Part shown: positions 51,789 through 60,295 of the stretch, piece by piece | Position numbering within the stretch: the stretch's first letter is position 1 | Layout: the number at the start of each line of letters is the position of its first letter | Assembly: GCF_000307875.1 (NCBI RefSeq) | Contig: NZ_AJLS01000057.1 | Span: 26,357-90,356 of the forward strand | DNA: 64,000 nt | Source of the DNA: Neobacillus bataviensis LMG 21833 | Lineage (GTDB): Bacteria; Bacillota; Bacilli; Bacillales; Cytobacillaceae | Reading direction: 5' to 3' | Translations under genes and position numbers: made by a program | Notes under the pieces: model-generated | What the model was told of the DNA's origin: nothing | Databases searched by the model: none | Seen by the model: only the letters and a program-made list of their open reading frames with translations

Positions 51789-52622
51789 TTAATTTCCCAA
51801 TTGATTAACTTGTATCATAATTTTGGTGACGTATTGTTCCTTATGATTCATTACAACCGTATCATAAATATACTCTTCAAAAACATAATCTCCAAAGGTT
51901 AAATTTAAACGTTCCAGCTCTGAAAAAAGCCGCTTATATGTTTTATGTATTGTGTACCCATCGCCGATATGATAACCAATGAGGAAATCTCCCTTAACAC
52001 CTTGAAAATACGGATATCCTTCCTTTGGATGTGGCTGCTCAATATATAAATAACTATAATTAGTGAATTCACCCTTTAATATTTGCTCCCGTTTCGTTAT
52101 TACACCTATTGGATATCCTGTATCAAGATGAGATACGTTCAATTCATTAATAAAGTCTGATATGACCTTTACAAATTCTTCATCGGTTATATTTTCAATA
52201 TTTTCACTTAAATAAAGTGTTGCTTCTGGTAATTGTTCAAGCGTAACTTGATAAAAATCAAGGTGTGACGCTTCTTCCATTAAGGCTATTTTTGCCTCAA
52301 TCATTATTTCCTTCGTTTCAATCTCCTGCCGAATTTTCACAATCTCCTCTTTTTTTTGATACATTAAGGACAAAAAACTTTCAGGTGATCTATTTTGCAT
52401 GTATTTTTGTATCTCGTTTAGCGACGTACCAAGTTCCTTTAATAAATCAATAACAAAGAAAAGATCTATTTGGCGAATTGAATAATAACGGTAACCTTTT
52501 TCATTCTTGAATACCGGAGACAAAAGTCCTATTTGGTCGTAATAAAAAAGTGTCTGTTTGTTTACTTTGCAGAGCTTTGCAAATTCACCTGTCGTTAAAT
52601 ACTTTCCGTGATGTTTATCCAT
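51789..52622 (-). CDS. MerR-family regulator with ligand-binding domain (BmrR/BltR type)
   Basis: A 277-residue regulator. The N-terminal winged helix reads YLTTGEFAKLCKVNKQTLFY and YDQIGLLSPVFKNEKGYRYY, followed by a dimer coiled coil and a C-terminal effector-binding domain. In Bacillus, BmrR and BltR bind toxic cations and switch on a neighbouring drug pump. Here an MFS pump gene lies divergently at 52742, and the promoter between them has the typical 19-bp spacer. The ATG at 52622 has a weak ribosome site. Confidence 0.9.
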   Translation of the reverse strand: MDKHHGKYLTTGEFAKLCKVNKQTLFYYDQIGLLSPVFKNEKGYRYYSIRQIDLFFVIDLLKELGTSLNEIQKYMQNRSPESFLSLMYQKKEEIVKIRQEIETKEIMIEAKIALMEEASHLDFYQVTLEQLPEATLYLSENIENITDEEFVKVISDFINELNVSHLDTGYPIGVITKREQILKGEFTNYSYLYIEQPHPKEGYPYFQGVKGDFLIGYHIGDGYTIHKTYKRLFSELERLNLTFGDYVFEEYIYDTVVMNHKEQYVTKIMIQVNQLGN

Positions 52623-52639
52623 TTTTTACAACACCGCCC

Positions 52640-52670
52640 TTGACTATATAGTTACTATATACACTAGGAT
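52640..52670 (+). promoter_or_regulatory. MerR-type promoter of the MFS pump gene
   Basis: TTGACT and TAGGAT are 19 bp apart, longer than the usual 17, and the spacer holds the palindrome TATATAGTTACTATATA (52645-52661). That is how promoters twisted open by MerR-family proteins are built. Confidence 0.75.
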
Positions 52671-52741
52671 TTAGATTGTAAACAAATGAATACCAAACAA
52701 GGTTGTTTGCAGTAATTAGTTTTGTAAGGAGAATGTAGAAG

Positions 52742-53935
52742 ATGAAGACAAATAAAGTCACTTTATGGTTATTGTTAATGAATTTATTCATTGCATTTTT
52801 GGGAATTGGATTAATAATACCTGTCTTACCTACGCTGATGAATGAATTAGGCATAACTGGAACAACAATTGGTTATTTAACAGCAGCGTTTGCCATTGCT
52901 CAATTGATCGTTTCACCATTTGCAGGGAAAGCTGCAGATCAATTCGGCAGGAAGATTATGATTGTCATTGGCTTATTTATTTTCGGTATATCAGAATTAC
53001 TGTTTGGGATCGGAAAAGAAATCGAAATGTTATTTATTTCTCGTGTTTTGGGAGGAATAAGTGCTGCTTTCATTATGCCAGCCGTTACTGCTTTTATTGC
53101 TGATATAACCAATTTCGATACACGCCCAAAAGCACTTGGTTATATGTCAGCAGCAATTAGTACAGGATTTATTATTGGTCCAGGTATTGGTGGATTTTTA
53201 GCGGAATTTGGAACACGTATACCATTCTTCTTTGCAGGAGCCCTTGGTACAATTGCGGCTTTACTTTCTTTTATTTTATTATCTGAGCCGAATCGTAAAG
53301 AAGATCATAATGAACAAGTCTCAGAGGGTAAGAATGGCTTCAAACGTATTATTGACCCCAAATATTTCTTTGCGTTTATTTTAATTTTTATTGCCTCATT
53401 TGGTTTAGCAGCTTTTGAATCGTTCTTTAGTCTATTTGTGGACCATAAATTTCACTTTAAACCATCCGATATAGCCATTGTTATCACAGGTGGTGCAATT
53501 TTGGGTGCAGTTTCACAAGTCCTATTATTTGATCGGCTTACACGAATTTGGGGTGAAATTAAACTGATTCGATATAGCTTACTATTATCGGCCTTACTTG
53601 TCTTTTTAATGACTGTTGTTCATTCCTATTTCTCTATTTTACTTGTTACATTTATTGTTTTTGTTGGATTCGATTTATTCCGACCATCAGTTACTTCATA
53701 CCTTTCAAATAAGGCCGGGAATGAACAAGGTTTCGTTGGTGGAATGAACTCTATGTTTACAAGTTTAGCAAACATTAGTGGTCCAATTTTAGGGGGTATA
53801 TTATTTGATATAGATATTAATTACCCTTACTACTTTGCGACTCTGATACTATCTCTGGGAATAGTTATTACATTGTTCTGGAGCAAGCAAGTACGTGATT
53901 CTTCTATCGAAGTGAAGGCTAGTGTAGCTAAATAA
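52742..53935 (+). CDS. MFS multidrug efflux transporter (Bmr/Blt/NorA type)
   Basis: A 397-residue, 12-span proton-driven pump of the DHA1 group. Marks are FLGIGLIIPVLPTLMNELGI, GKAADQFGRKIMIVIGL (A-motif), and GYMSAAISTGFIIGPGIGGF (C-motif of antiporters). Relatives export dyes, quaternary ammonium compounds and fluoroquinolones. GGAGAATG precedes the ATG. Regulation by the divergent MerR protein is probable. Confidence 0.92.
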   Translation: MKTNKVTLWLLLMNLFIAFLGIGLIIPVLPTLMNELGITGTTIGYLTAAFAIAQLIVSPFAGKAADQFGRKIMIVIGLFIFGISELLFGIGKEIEMLFISRVLGGISAAFIMPAVTAFIADITNFDTRPKALGYMSAAISTGFIIGPGIGGFLAEFGTRIPFFFAGALGTIAALLSFILLSEPNRKEDHNEQVSEGKNGFKRIIDPKYFFAFILIFIASFGLAAFESFFSLFVDHKFHFKPSDIAIVITGGAILGAVSQVLLFDRLTRIWGEIKLIRYSLLLSALLVFLMTVVHSYFSILLVTFIVFVGFDLFRPSVTSYLSNKAGNEQGFVGGMNSMFTSLANISGPILGGILFDIDINYPYYFATLILSLGIVITLFWSKQVRDSSIEVKASVAK

Positions 53936-54121
53936 TCAAATTGAAGTAAAGATGAAAATTGTGAAACAATGTACCTAAAATATCGGGTGCCATTGTGAAA
54001 AGGTAGCGGAGTATCCGCTCATAAATTGGCTCACAGTTCGGCAATTTAACCCCTTGTATAGCTAAAGAGAATATTTATGATACCATCATTATAGGAAAAA
54101 AATGTCGGTTGGAAATTGGAG

Positions 54122-54517
54122 GTTGAAATGAAAAAATCTAATAAGCAAACCTTCATCCAGATTCCGTATGCCTCGTTCATTGAAATGATTCGATACAAGG
54201 CTGAACGTATAGGAATTCAAGTTATCGACCGTGAAGAGAGCTATACCTCTAAGTCTAGTTTCTTGAATCATGACCCAATCCCAACTTTCGGAGAGGATAA
54301 CTATCCTAATTTTAGTGGGTATCGAAGTAGTAGAGCTTTTTACAAGATAAAAGGCTCAAAGGTGCTCATTCATGCAGATGTAAATGGCGCCTTTAATATT
54401 GTTCGAAAATATATAAAGGATGCCTTTGAAGGACTTGAGAGAAAACAGTTCCTTCAAGCCCCAAAGAAAATCATCATCATGGAGAAAAAACATGCAAAGC
54501 TGAAGGCTTCGGCCTGA
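54122..54517 (+). pseudogene. C-terminal remnant of an IS200/IS605-type TnpB
   Basis: About 130 residues of TnpB: FIQIPYASFIEMIRYKAERI, VIDREESYTSKSSFLNHDPI, FSGYRSSRAFYK and IHADVNGAFNIVRK, where the Asp is the last RuvC residue. The zinc-finger area and first two thirds are lost, so it cannot be an active RNA-guided nuclease. TnpA is absent. The following 100 bases keep the 3' end of the element. Confidence 0.85.
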
Positions 54518-54625
54518 TGTATTAGCGGGACTTGTGGTAGCCCACGCAAAGACAATGCGGCTTTTAATGCCTATTCTTTCGAAACCCCTAACTTAATTTA
54601 TGGGGATACTCATGTTGTAGGTAGT
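54518..54625 (+). mobile_element. Right end of the IS200/IS605-type element
   Basis: After the tnpB stop come GGACTTGTGGTAGCCCACG and a CCCCTAA/TTATGGGG-like stem (54582-54606). In complete elements, this region yields the omega RNA and forms the hairpin bound by TnpA. The boundary to the flanking DNA is uncertain. Confidence 0.5.
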
Positions 54626-54762
54626 TCCACTGCAACTTGCATAGAAAGTGGCTGACAAATGCCATCTTAAAAGGAGTAGGTTACTCCTTTGTTAACATAT
54701 GTTTGAAACCAAGTAAAAGGTTTCGTTTACTTTCATTAAGAATTTTATCATTGGAGGTATCT

Positions 54763-55209
54763 ATGGGTTATTGTGAAGATTTAAGAGAAATGATTGGGGA
54801 TTCTCCATTAATCATAGTGCGACCTAGTGTAGCTATCATTAATGATAAAGGAGAAATTTTACTGAGTCGAAACGTAGGTGGAATGTGGACTATTCCAGGT
54901 GGAATTTTGCAGTTAAATGAGTCAGTTGAAGGGTGTATTACACGAATTGTCTTTGAAAATATGGGCTTAAAAATAAAGGCGTTAAAATTGTTTGGTGTCT
55001 ATTCAGGCAAGGAATTAATAAATCGAGTCGATGAAAGGTATCATACTGTTGCAATTGGTTATTTATGTAACGAGTACGAAGGAGAAATAACTTCTGGGAG
55101 TGATCAAGGAATAGAAGCCAGATTTTTTAGATTAAATCAATTACCCGAAGAAATCGAACCTTTTATTAAGAACAAATTAATTGAATTTAAAGGTCACTTA
55201 AAAAAATAA
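54763..55209 (+). CDS. Nudix-fold protein with degenerate Nudix box
   Basis: A 148-residue protein with the Nudix fold: IIVRPSVAIINDKGEILLSR, MWTIPGGILQLNESVEGCIT and RIVFENMGL. The consensus RExxEExG has become RIVFENMG, so two metal-binding Glu are gone. It may bind nucleotides without cleaving them, or cleave weakly. I start at 54763, seven bases after TGGAGGT; an in-frame ATG at 54637 lies in the insertion-element end. Confidence 0.8.
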   Translation: MGYCEDLREMIGDSPLIIVRPSVAIINDKGEILLSRNVGGMWTIPGGILQLNESVEGCITRIVFENMGLKIKALKLFGVYSGKELINRVDERYHTVAIGYLCNEYEGEITSGSDQGIEARFFRLNQLPEEIEPFIKNKLIEFKGHLKK

Positions 55210-55340
55210 CATTCTATTTTTCAGTTAACTGGGTGCTTATGTTCAATAACGGGTTCCAACGGCGGATCCGTTTTCTTATTGAACAAAAGGGCAGGATACT
55301 TAAAGAAGCATTAATCTAATTAAAAGATTTGACATAATAA

Positions 55341-55371
55341 AAAAACGACATCCGTGGAAAGAACGTCGTTT
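55341..55371 (-). terminator. Terminator of the Rrf2 gene
   Basis: AAACGAC and GTCGTTT stem with T-tail on the minus strand. Confidence 0.8.
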
Positions 55372-55372
55372 A

Positions 55373-55825
55373 CTAATTACTTAACATATTATTGTTTAAT
55401 TTATCTATTTTAATAATATCCCTTACAATATCCTCCAAGGTTACATTTTCAAGAGCCTTCTCTAACGCACCTTGGGCTAACGAAAATTGTTGAACAATCG
55501 TATCTTGAATATTTCGACCAACAAGACAATCGGGGTTGGGATTTTCGTGAATACTAAACAATTCATTGTCTTGCACAACATTTACCGCCTTATAAACATC
55601 AAGCAATGTAATATCAGATAAATTCTTTTCTAATTCAACTCCCGCAATGCCTGGGCGTGTCTTTACTAACCCTGCATTTCCAAGCATTCCTATGATTTTT
55701 CTAATCAAAGCTGGGTTTGTATTTACACTATCAGCTAAAAACTCCGAAGTGCTAACTCCATTTTTATTTATCTCAATTAGTGTCAATATATGAATACCCA
55801 CTGCAAACCGACTGCTAATAGACAT
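55373..55825 (-). CDS. Rrf2-family transcriptional regulator
   Basis: A 150-residue winged-helix regulator (SISSRFAVGIHILTLIEINK, SADSVNTNPALIRKIIGMLG-type helix, GLVKTRPGIAGVELEK, then the usual DVYKAVNV). One Cys (PNPDCLVGRNI) could be a redox sensor; there is no three-Cys iron-sulphur cluster site. It resembles YwnA of Bacillus subtilis. It is divergent from the gene at 56028, and the gap holds three matching operator-like sites. Confidence 0.92.
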   Translation of the reverse strand: MSISSRFAVGIHILTLIEINKNGVSTSEFLADSVNTNPALIRKIIGMLGNAGLVKTRPGIAGVELEKNLSDITLLDVYKAVNVVQDNELFSIHENPNPDCLVGRNIQDTIVQQFSLAQGALEKALENVTLEDIVRDIIKIDKLNNNMLSN

Positions 55826-55868
55826 CTTTCTCCACCTACTTTAATTAGTTACACTACTATAATATACC

Positions 55869-55887
55869 TGTAATTAGTTCTATTACA
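55869..55887. promoter_or_regulatory. Rrf2-type operator site 1
   Basis: TGTAAT-N7-ATTACA, just upstream of the regulator gene start. Confidence 0.65.
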
Positions 55888-55943
55888 AGGTATAATTCCT
55901 GTTAATATTTTCACACTACATACAAGAAAGGCTTTTAAAACTA

Positions 55944-55972
55944 TTGACAAATAAACAATATGTAATTATTAT
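55944..55972 (+). promoter_or_regulatory. Promoter of the 56028 gene
   Basis: TTGACA and TATTAT with a 17-bp spacer. Operator site 2 overlaps the -10 box. Confidence 0.75.
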
Positions 55973-55979
55973 GATTACA
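55961..55979. promoter_or_regulatory. Rrf2-type operator site 2
   Basis: TGTAAT-N7-ATTACA, same arms and spacer as site 1. Confidence 0.7.
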
Positions 55980-55980
55980 G

Positions 55981-55998
55981 GTAATCAATTTAATTACA
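55981..55998. promoter_or_regulatory. Rrf2-type operator site 3
   Basis: GTAAT-N7-ATTACA, one base short of the full left arm, between the promoter and the gene. Confidence 0.55.
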
Positions 55999-56027
55999 AG
56001 TGAATGTTAATAACGGGAGGACTAAAA

Positions 56028-56666
56028 ATGAAAATTGGAATTATTGGTGCAAGTGGGAAAGTAGGAAGCCTTATTTTGAAGGAAGCAGTTAGTCGGGGAC
56101 ATCAAGTTACGGCTATCGTAAGGGATAAGTCAAAACTAAAAGACACGAATGTTACGGTTCTCGAAAAAAATATATTGGATCTCACACAAGATGATGTTAA
56201 GCAGTTTGAAATAGTCGTAAATGCTTTCGGTGCACCACTTGGTGAAGAGCAAGCACATGTGGATGCTGGACATGCTTTAATCGAGGCTTTAAAAGGAACT
56301 AATACAAGAGGAATCATTGTCGGTGGTGCTGGAAGCCTTTATGTCGATGAAAATAAAACTGTTCAGTTAATTAATACACCTGAATTTCCAGATTTCGTGA
56401 AACCAACTGCAAAAGGTCAAGGGAGAAATTTACAAGAATTACAGACAACAACTAATATTACATGGACATTTATCAGTCCTTCAGCGGTATTTGATGCGGA
56501 AGGAAAAAGAACTGGATCTTATAAGTCAGGAAAAGATCATCTACTTGTAAATTTAAAAGGTGAAAGCTATATCAGTTATGCGGATTACGCCATTGCAGTT
56601 TTAGATGAAATTGAAAATCCACAGCATATAAACGAACGTTTTACTGTCGTTGGCGAAGCAGAGTAA
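56028..56666 (+). CDS. NAD(P)-binding epimerase/reductase-like protein (YwnB type)
   Basis: A 212-residue atypical short-chain dehydrogenase. KIGIIGASGKVGSLILKEAV is the nucleotide-binding Rossmann start, followed by GHQVTAIVRDKSKL, VNAFGAP and GGAGSLYVDE. Such proteins often act as NADPH sensors, quinone reductases or flavin reductases. ACGGGAGGAC lies before the ATG at 56028. The divergent Rrf2 regulator probably represses it until oxidative or electrophile stress. Confidence 0.9.
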   Translation: MKIGIIGASGKVGSLILKEAVSRGHQVTAIVRDKSKLKDTNVTVLEKNILDLTQDDVKQFEIVVNAFGAPLGEEQAHVDAGHALIEALKGTNTRGIIVGGAGSLYVDENKTVQLINTPEFPDFVKPTAKGQGRNLQELQTTTNITWTFISPSAVFDAEGKRTGSYKSGKDHLLVNLKGESYISYADYAIAVLDEIENPQHINERFTVVGEAE

Positions 56667-56742
56667 GTAGTAACGACGTAAAGATAGGCTTGAAAGGTGA
56701 TTATACTATGAATAACAAGGAACTTACCCTACTTTAAGATTA

Positions 56743-56767
56743 GGCTGCCTTAATTGGCGGCTTTTTA
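56743..56767 (+). terminator. Terminator, GGCTGCC/GGCGGC type
   Basis: GCTGCC and GGCGGC around TTAATT, followed by TTTTTA. Similar units are at 57808 and 58162. Confidence 0.7.
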
Positions 56768-56789
56768 TTATGCACCTATCGACGTTCTT

Positions 56790-56840
56790 TAGCTGCATAA
56801 TAAAAAGCAGAGATAGACTTTATCTAACCTCTACTTTTTG
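56790..56840 (-). terminator. Terminator of the 56854 small gene
   Basis: On the minus strand AGTAGAGGTTAGA pairs with TCTATCTCTGCT and is followed by TTTTTATT. Confidence 0.6.
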
Positions 56841-56853
56841 AAACATTACTATA

Positions 56854-56976
56854 TTAATGCTGGAATCTGCAAAGTTGCAACTTCGTGCCTATTTTATTTT
56901 TAATCAACACTTGTCCATTCGCTTTTATTCTAAATGCATATATTATTATTACCTCCGATGCTACAAGTCCAGACAT
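56854..56976 (-). CDS. Small hypothetical protein
   Basis: A 40-residue frame (MSGLVASEVIIIYAFRIKAN, ending LQLCRFQH) with a very good GGAGGTG site seven bases before the ATG and a terminator after the stop. The start is hydrophobic. It lies beside the small spore-type genes at 57168-57689, but reads the other way. No family is recognised. Confidence 0.45.
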   Translation of the reverse strand: MSGLVASEVIIIYAFRIKANGQVLIKNKIGTKLQLCRFQH

Positions 56977-57167
56977 ATAGTTACACCTCCAATGGAACGT
57001 TTGCATGTATTGCATACGTTCTATTTCTTTTTAAGAAAAATTTTTAGGAAAATCGCTGACTTTTTCTTACTATATGACGATTGTCCAAGCCACCCTTATC
57101 CCCCAAAAATATATATACATAGAAGAAGTATTCTCTCTTCGCATAAATTCAATAGGTGGTGATAAAT

Positions 57168-57293
57168 ATGTGCTATGGATATGGCGGATACGGCGGTTAT
57201 GGCTACGGCGGTGGTTATGGCGGCGGTAGTACATTTGTTTTAATCGTAGTTTTGTTCATTCTGTTAATTATCGTTCTAGCTAGTGTCCGTTAA
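57168..57293 (+). CDS. YjcZ-family small sporulation protein
   Basis: A 41-residue peptide: a Gly/Tyr-rich head ([20 protein letters not shown]) and a membrane tail with [18 protein letters not shown]. This is the YjcZ type, small hydrophobic proteins made in large number in sporulating Bacillus. AGGTGGTGAT precedes the ATG. It is followed 62 bases later by a relative. Confidence 0.85.
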   Translation: MCYGYGGYGGYGYGGGYGGGSTFVLIVVLFILLIIVLASVR

Positions 57294-57355
57294 TGTTTAA
57301 TAAACAAAACAGTATGAATTTGGGTGAGTAAAGTCCTTTTAAGGAGGTGATATAC

Positions 57356-57466
57356 ATGGAAGAATTTAGACACGAACATCGAGAAAGAAACCCATTTGCG
57401 TTAATCGTTGTATTGTTTATTCTGCTAATTATTGTAGGAGCTTCTTTTATGATGAGCGGCTACTAA
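57356..57466 (+). CDS. YjcZ-family small protein, second copy
   Basis: A 36-residue peptide: a charged head (MEEFRHEHRERNP) and the same type of tail, [29 protein letters not shown] lies before the ATG. The tail matches that of the 57168 peptide, so the two probably arose by duplication. Confidence 0.8.
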   Translation: MEEFRHEHRERNPFALIVVLFILLIIVGASFMMSGY

Positions 57467-57545
57467 TTTGTACGGAACAAAGGGCAGGTTAAGTTAACTG
57501 TCCCTTTGTCATATAGGCTCCAGAAATGAAAGGAGGAATAAGTAA

Positions 57546-57689
57546 ATGCCATTTTTTGGATTTGGACGAAGAGACATGTTTTTTCGTGACGGCTTTAGAA
57601 GAAGACGGTTTTTTCCCATTGAAATTGAAATTGAATTAGAGAGAAGAAGACGTTTTGAATTCGAAAGAAGACGACGCAGATTCTTTTAA
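57546..57689 (+). CDS. Small Arg-rich peptide
   Basis: A 47-residue peptide with clusters of Phe, Arg and Glu (MPFFGFGRRDMFFRDGFRRR, IEIEIELERRRRFEFERRRR). AAAGGAGG precedes the ATG. The composition suggests nucleic acid or spore-coat binding. It follows the two YjcZ-type genes in the same direction, after a short gap. Confidence 0.65.
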   Translation: MPFFGFGRRDMFFRDGFRRRRFFPIEIEIELERRRRFEFERRRRRFF

Positions 57690-57807
57690 GCACAAGATTT
57701 AAACAGTGTTTCCATGGGTCTACGTAAAAGAAAAGTTGTCATAAGCAGCTGTTCTTATTGAACAAATTGAAAGTTATTAAACATAAGGCGTTTTTTCTTT
57801 AAGATTA

Positions 57808-57834
57808 GGCTGCTATAATTGGCGGCTTTTTTTT
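57808..57834 (+). terminator. Terminator, GGCTGC/GGCGGC type
   Basis: TTTAAGATTAGGCTGC then GGCGGCTTTTTTTT; shares its lead with the copy at 56743. Confidence 0.75.
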
Positions 57835-57992
57835 ATTAAACTAACGGCATTCTTCACTTTTCTTCACTAAATTCGCACTGCTTTTCTGGAAAATACACAG
57901 TATCTGGACTGGCTACTTCGGGGCTCACAGGCCTCTTTGGAGTATGGCGTTTTCATATTGATACTTAAGCATTAAGGAAGTTGAAGAAGCAT

Positions 57993-58029
57993 AAAGCCTC
58001 TCTCGTATGAGAAGGGCTTTCTTTTTTTT
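57993..58029 (+). terminator. Hairpin terminator
   Basis: AAAGCCTCTCTC and GAGAAGGGCTTT, followed by C and eight T. Confidence 0.8.
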
Positions 58030-58161
58030 GGAACTAGCGCAGCAGGTTAATTGAAGTAAAAAATATAAATTATGGTGCAGGATTCTAAAACTATCAGATT
58101 TTAGTAATTGGAGAAGTTATTTTGAAGGTTGCTACTTAAACGGATGTTTTTCTTTAAGAAC

Positions 58162-58186
58162 GGGCTGCCATATTGTGGGCTTTTTC
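58162..58186 (+). terminator. Terminator, third copy of the GGCTGC type
   Basis: GGGCTGCCA and TGTGGGC with TTTTTC after it. Confidence 0.6.
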
Positions 58187-58223
58187 TTATCCAATTAACG
58201 GGGTTAGCCTAACAAACCAAATT

Positions 58224-58264
58224 AAAAAGTCGTTTCCTTAGCGTTTAGGAATTCGACTTTTTTT
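58224..58264. terminator. Two-way hairpin terminator
   Basis: AAAAAGTCG and CGACTTTTT with an inner CCTTAGC/GTTTAGG-type stem; A-rich left and T-rich right. Confidence 0.75.
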
Positions 58265-58368
58265 AGGCAGAATTTGCTTAGCGTATAATATCCGCGTTTT
58301 GTCGGTAGGCCCCCATTATGAAATCATCCCCTCAAATAGTTTGAAAATGCTTATACTGATATTACTCA

Positions 58369-58761
58369 TCAATGACTCGCTAAACGTTTTTCAAAATCCG
58401 CCTTAAACAACAGAATAGCATCAATATTTACAGCAAAATCGTGGTCACTGATATTAAAATTAGTTATAAACTCGTCAGATCTCTCACGAACCATAATTGT
58501 CGGACGGATATTGTCTCCAATAGCGTCCTTGGTTACAGCACTTCCATAGAAATACCAGTTAGTTTGAGTAGGCGCATTTGCTGCATTCTTAGATAAGTCA
58601 TTTTTTATTAATTCGCATAATTGATCCATAAAATCTTCATTAAGCTTAATGGTTTTTCCATGGTGACCATCAACAGATATATCAGCATATCCATACCAAA
58701 TATTCCTGCTTGTAAGCTTTCCGTCTTTTGAAGTGTATGTTTCATCAAACAAAATCTTCAT
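58369..58761 (-). CDS. Hypothetical protein
   Basis: A 130-residue acidic protein (MKILFDETYTSKDGKLTSRN start) with alternating beta and helix, from the ATG at 58761 after GGAGGGTATG. An in-frame start at 58809 lacks a ribosome site. I know no family for it; the even charge and lack of membrane segments suggest a soluble protein. Confidence 0.6.
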   Translation of the reverse strand: MKILFDETYTSKDGKLTSRNIWYGYADISVDGHHGKTIKLNEDFMDQLCELIKNDLSKNAANAPTQTNWYFYGSAVTKDAIGDNIRPTIMVRERSDEFITNFNISDHDFAVNIDAILLFKADFEKRLASH

Positions 58762-59019
58762 TTCATACCCTCCGTTAGTATAAAATTTCTTCACACTATT
58801 ATACACCAATTAGAAAATGTAAAATAGCTTGCTGTTAGTCTCACTATACTTGTAAGAGTTAGGCAAGCTAACTTCATGGTAGGGTTCCTCCTAAAGTTGT
58901 GAGTTAGAGTGGTGTCTATACTCATATCTTACTGAGGGGCTTTATTTTTTTCAAACCTGATATTTAACGATCTACAGGAATGCTATCGTATCTGACGTAA
59001 TCTGCTTTAGGAGACAAGG

Positions 59020-59598
59020 TCATCTCACCGTCTGGTAAACGAGGGCTATGGCTCCAGAATCAAATGTCTTGTTTTCGATAAGTTTAAGATTGATCTTCTC
59101 CTTGTGACCTTGGAATAACGGCAACCCGCTGCCGATCAGGACGGGAGAAACCGTAATTTTATACTCATCTATTAAATCAAGCTGCATAAGGTAGTGTGCT
59201 AACCTAGGACTACCGAGGATGACCATATCCTTGCCTGGCTGCTGTTTGAGGTTCTTGATCTCTTCCTCGACATCTTCTTTCACCAGTCTGGAATTGTTCC
59301 ATTCGACTTTCTCCAGCGTCGTGGAAAAAACGATTTTGGCTGTCTTTTCGATCCACTCGGCATGATTCCGTTCATGCTGCGAAGCTGAGGGGTTCGAAGG
59401 AACAGATGTCCAGTAACTGTGCATCATCTGAAAAGTCCCACGTCCCCATATGACAGTGTCGGCAGTACTCAGAATTTCTTTCGCGTGTTTCTCCAAGTCA
59501 GCATCGTAGGAAACCCAGCCGATGTCCATTTCACCGTTCGGACCTTCTACAAAACCGTCAAGCGATGCGTGCAAAAATAGAACGAGTTTTCTCATTTT
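59020..59598 (-). CDS. Dihydrofolate reductase-like (RibD C-terminal fold) protein
   Basis: A 192-residue protein of the YyaP/YwjB group with the dihydrofolate-reductase fold: MRKLVLFLHASLDGFVEGPN, then ADTVIWGRGTFQMMHSYW, MVILGSPRLAHYLMQLDLID and ISPVLIGSGLPLF-like end (TVSPVLIGSGLPLFQ). It binds NADPH; the substrate is unknown and need not be folate. AAAGGAGAAC precedes the ATG at 59598; a start at 59634 has GAGG less well placed. Confidence 0.9.
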   Translation of the reverse strand, partial: KMRKLVLFLHASLDGFVEGPNGEMDIGWVSYDADLEKHAKEILSTADTVIWGRGTFQMMHSYWTSVPSNPSASQHERNHAEWIEKTAKIVFSTTLEKVEWNNSRLVKEDVEEEIKNLKQQPGKDMVILGSPRLAHYLMQLDLIDEYKITVSPVLIGSGLPLFQGHKEKINLKLIENKTFDSGAIALVYQTVR

Positions 59599-60067
59599 TA
59601 GTTCTCCTTTGTTCATGAGGGATATTTTTTTCATACTTCTTTACTTACCTCCAATGTAAGTATAACCAATTTTTTATAAATTTGGGTAAAAAAGTTCTAT
59701 AAGTTACACTAATTAAAATAAAAAACAGGCAATGCCTGTTTTATGCTTTTGTCCAATATTCCAGACTGTTCGATTTCATACTAACGCTTTCTTCATTTCA
59801 AGGAGTGCAGCAGTATCGTCTTTTTGCCATAAAAAAAGAATATCTATAGATACTTATAAACAAAGATAAATGGCGCACCATTCGAAGGTTTTGTATCTGA
59901 TACTGTATATAAAAAGCAATTTAGTATAATAAGATACCTTCCGTCTGTTTAATTGAGTGCCATCTCATGTTATAATGAGTAACTTAGGATAATTACTACT
60001 TTTACTTACAATTGAACGGATGCCAAGAAAAGCCTCCGCAAGCGATAAAATATGGAGGTGTAAGAGA
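59599..60067. other. Intergenic stretch
   Basis: A short hairpin, AAACAGGC/GCCTGTTT, is at 59722-59744. The rest is AT-rich with no gene I can support until the ribosome site TGGAGGTG at 60054. Confidence 0.5.
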
Positions 60068-60277
60068 ATGAATAAACGATGGACAATTGGTAAAATTAAA
60101 GAATTTGTTGAGAGCAATTCGGAAAGTAAGTTGCTAACGACGGAATATAACGGTTTTTCTCAAAAGCTACTATTTAAATGCGCATGTGGTAGCAACTTTG
60201 AAAAAACATTAACGAAATTTAAAAATAATAACCAACGTAAATGTGACGTGTGCCAACCGCCAAAAGCAGCACGATAA
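60068..60277 (+). CDS. Small zinc-finger-like protein
   Basis: A 69-residue protein with KCACG and KCDVCQPPK, a four-Cys pattern like the zinc ribbon beside homing or HNH nucleases and some DNA-binding proteins. No nuclease core is left. I start at 60068 after TGGAGGTGTAAG; an ATG at 60020 has no ribosome site. A terminator follows at 60296. Confidence 0.6.
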   Translation: MNKRWTIGKIKEFVESNSESKLLTTEYNGFSQKLLFKCACGSNFEKTLTKFKNNNQRKCDVCQPPKAAR

Positions 60278-60295
60278 AGTATAGGGAATAAACGA

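Larger units (their letters stand above)
57690..58368. other. Intergenic stretch rich in terminators
   Basis: About 680 bases with four hairpins: 57808-57834 and 58162-58186 (GGCTGC type), 57993-58029 (AAAGCC/GGGCTTT with long T-run) and 58224-58264 (AAAAAGTCG/CGACTTTTT). No gene with a ribosome site is seen. Confidence 0.65.
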
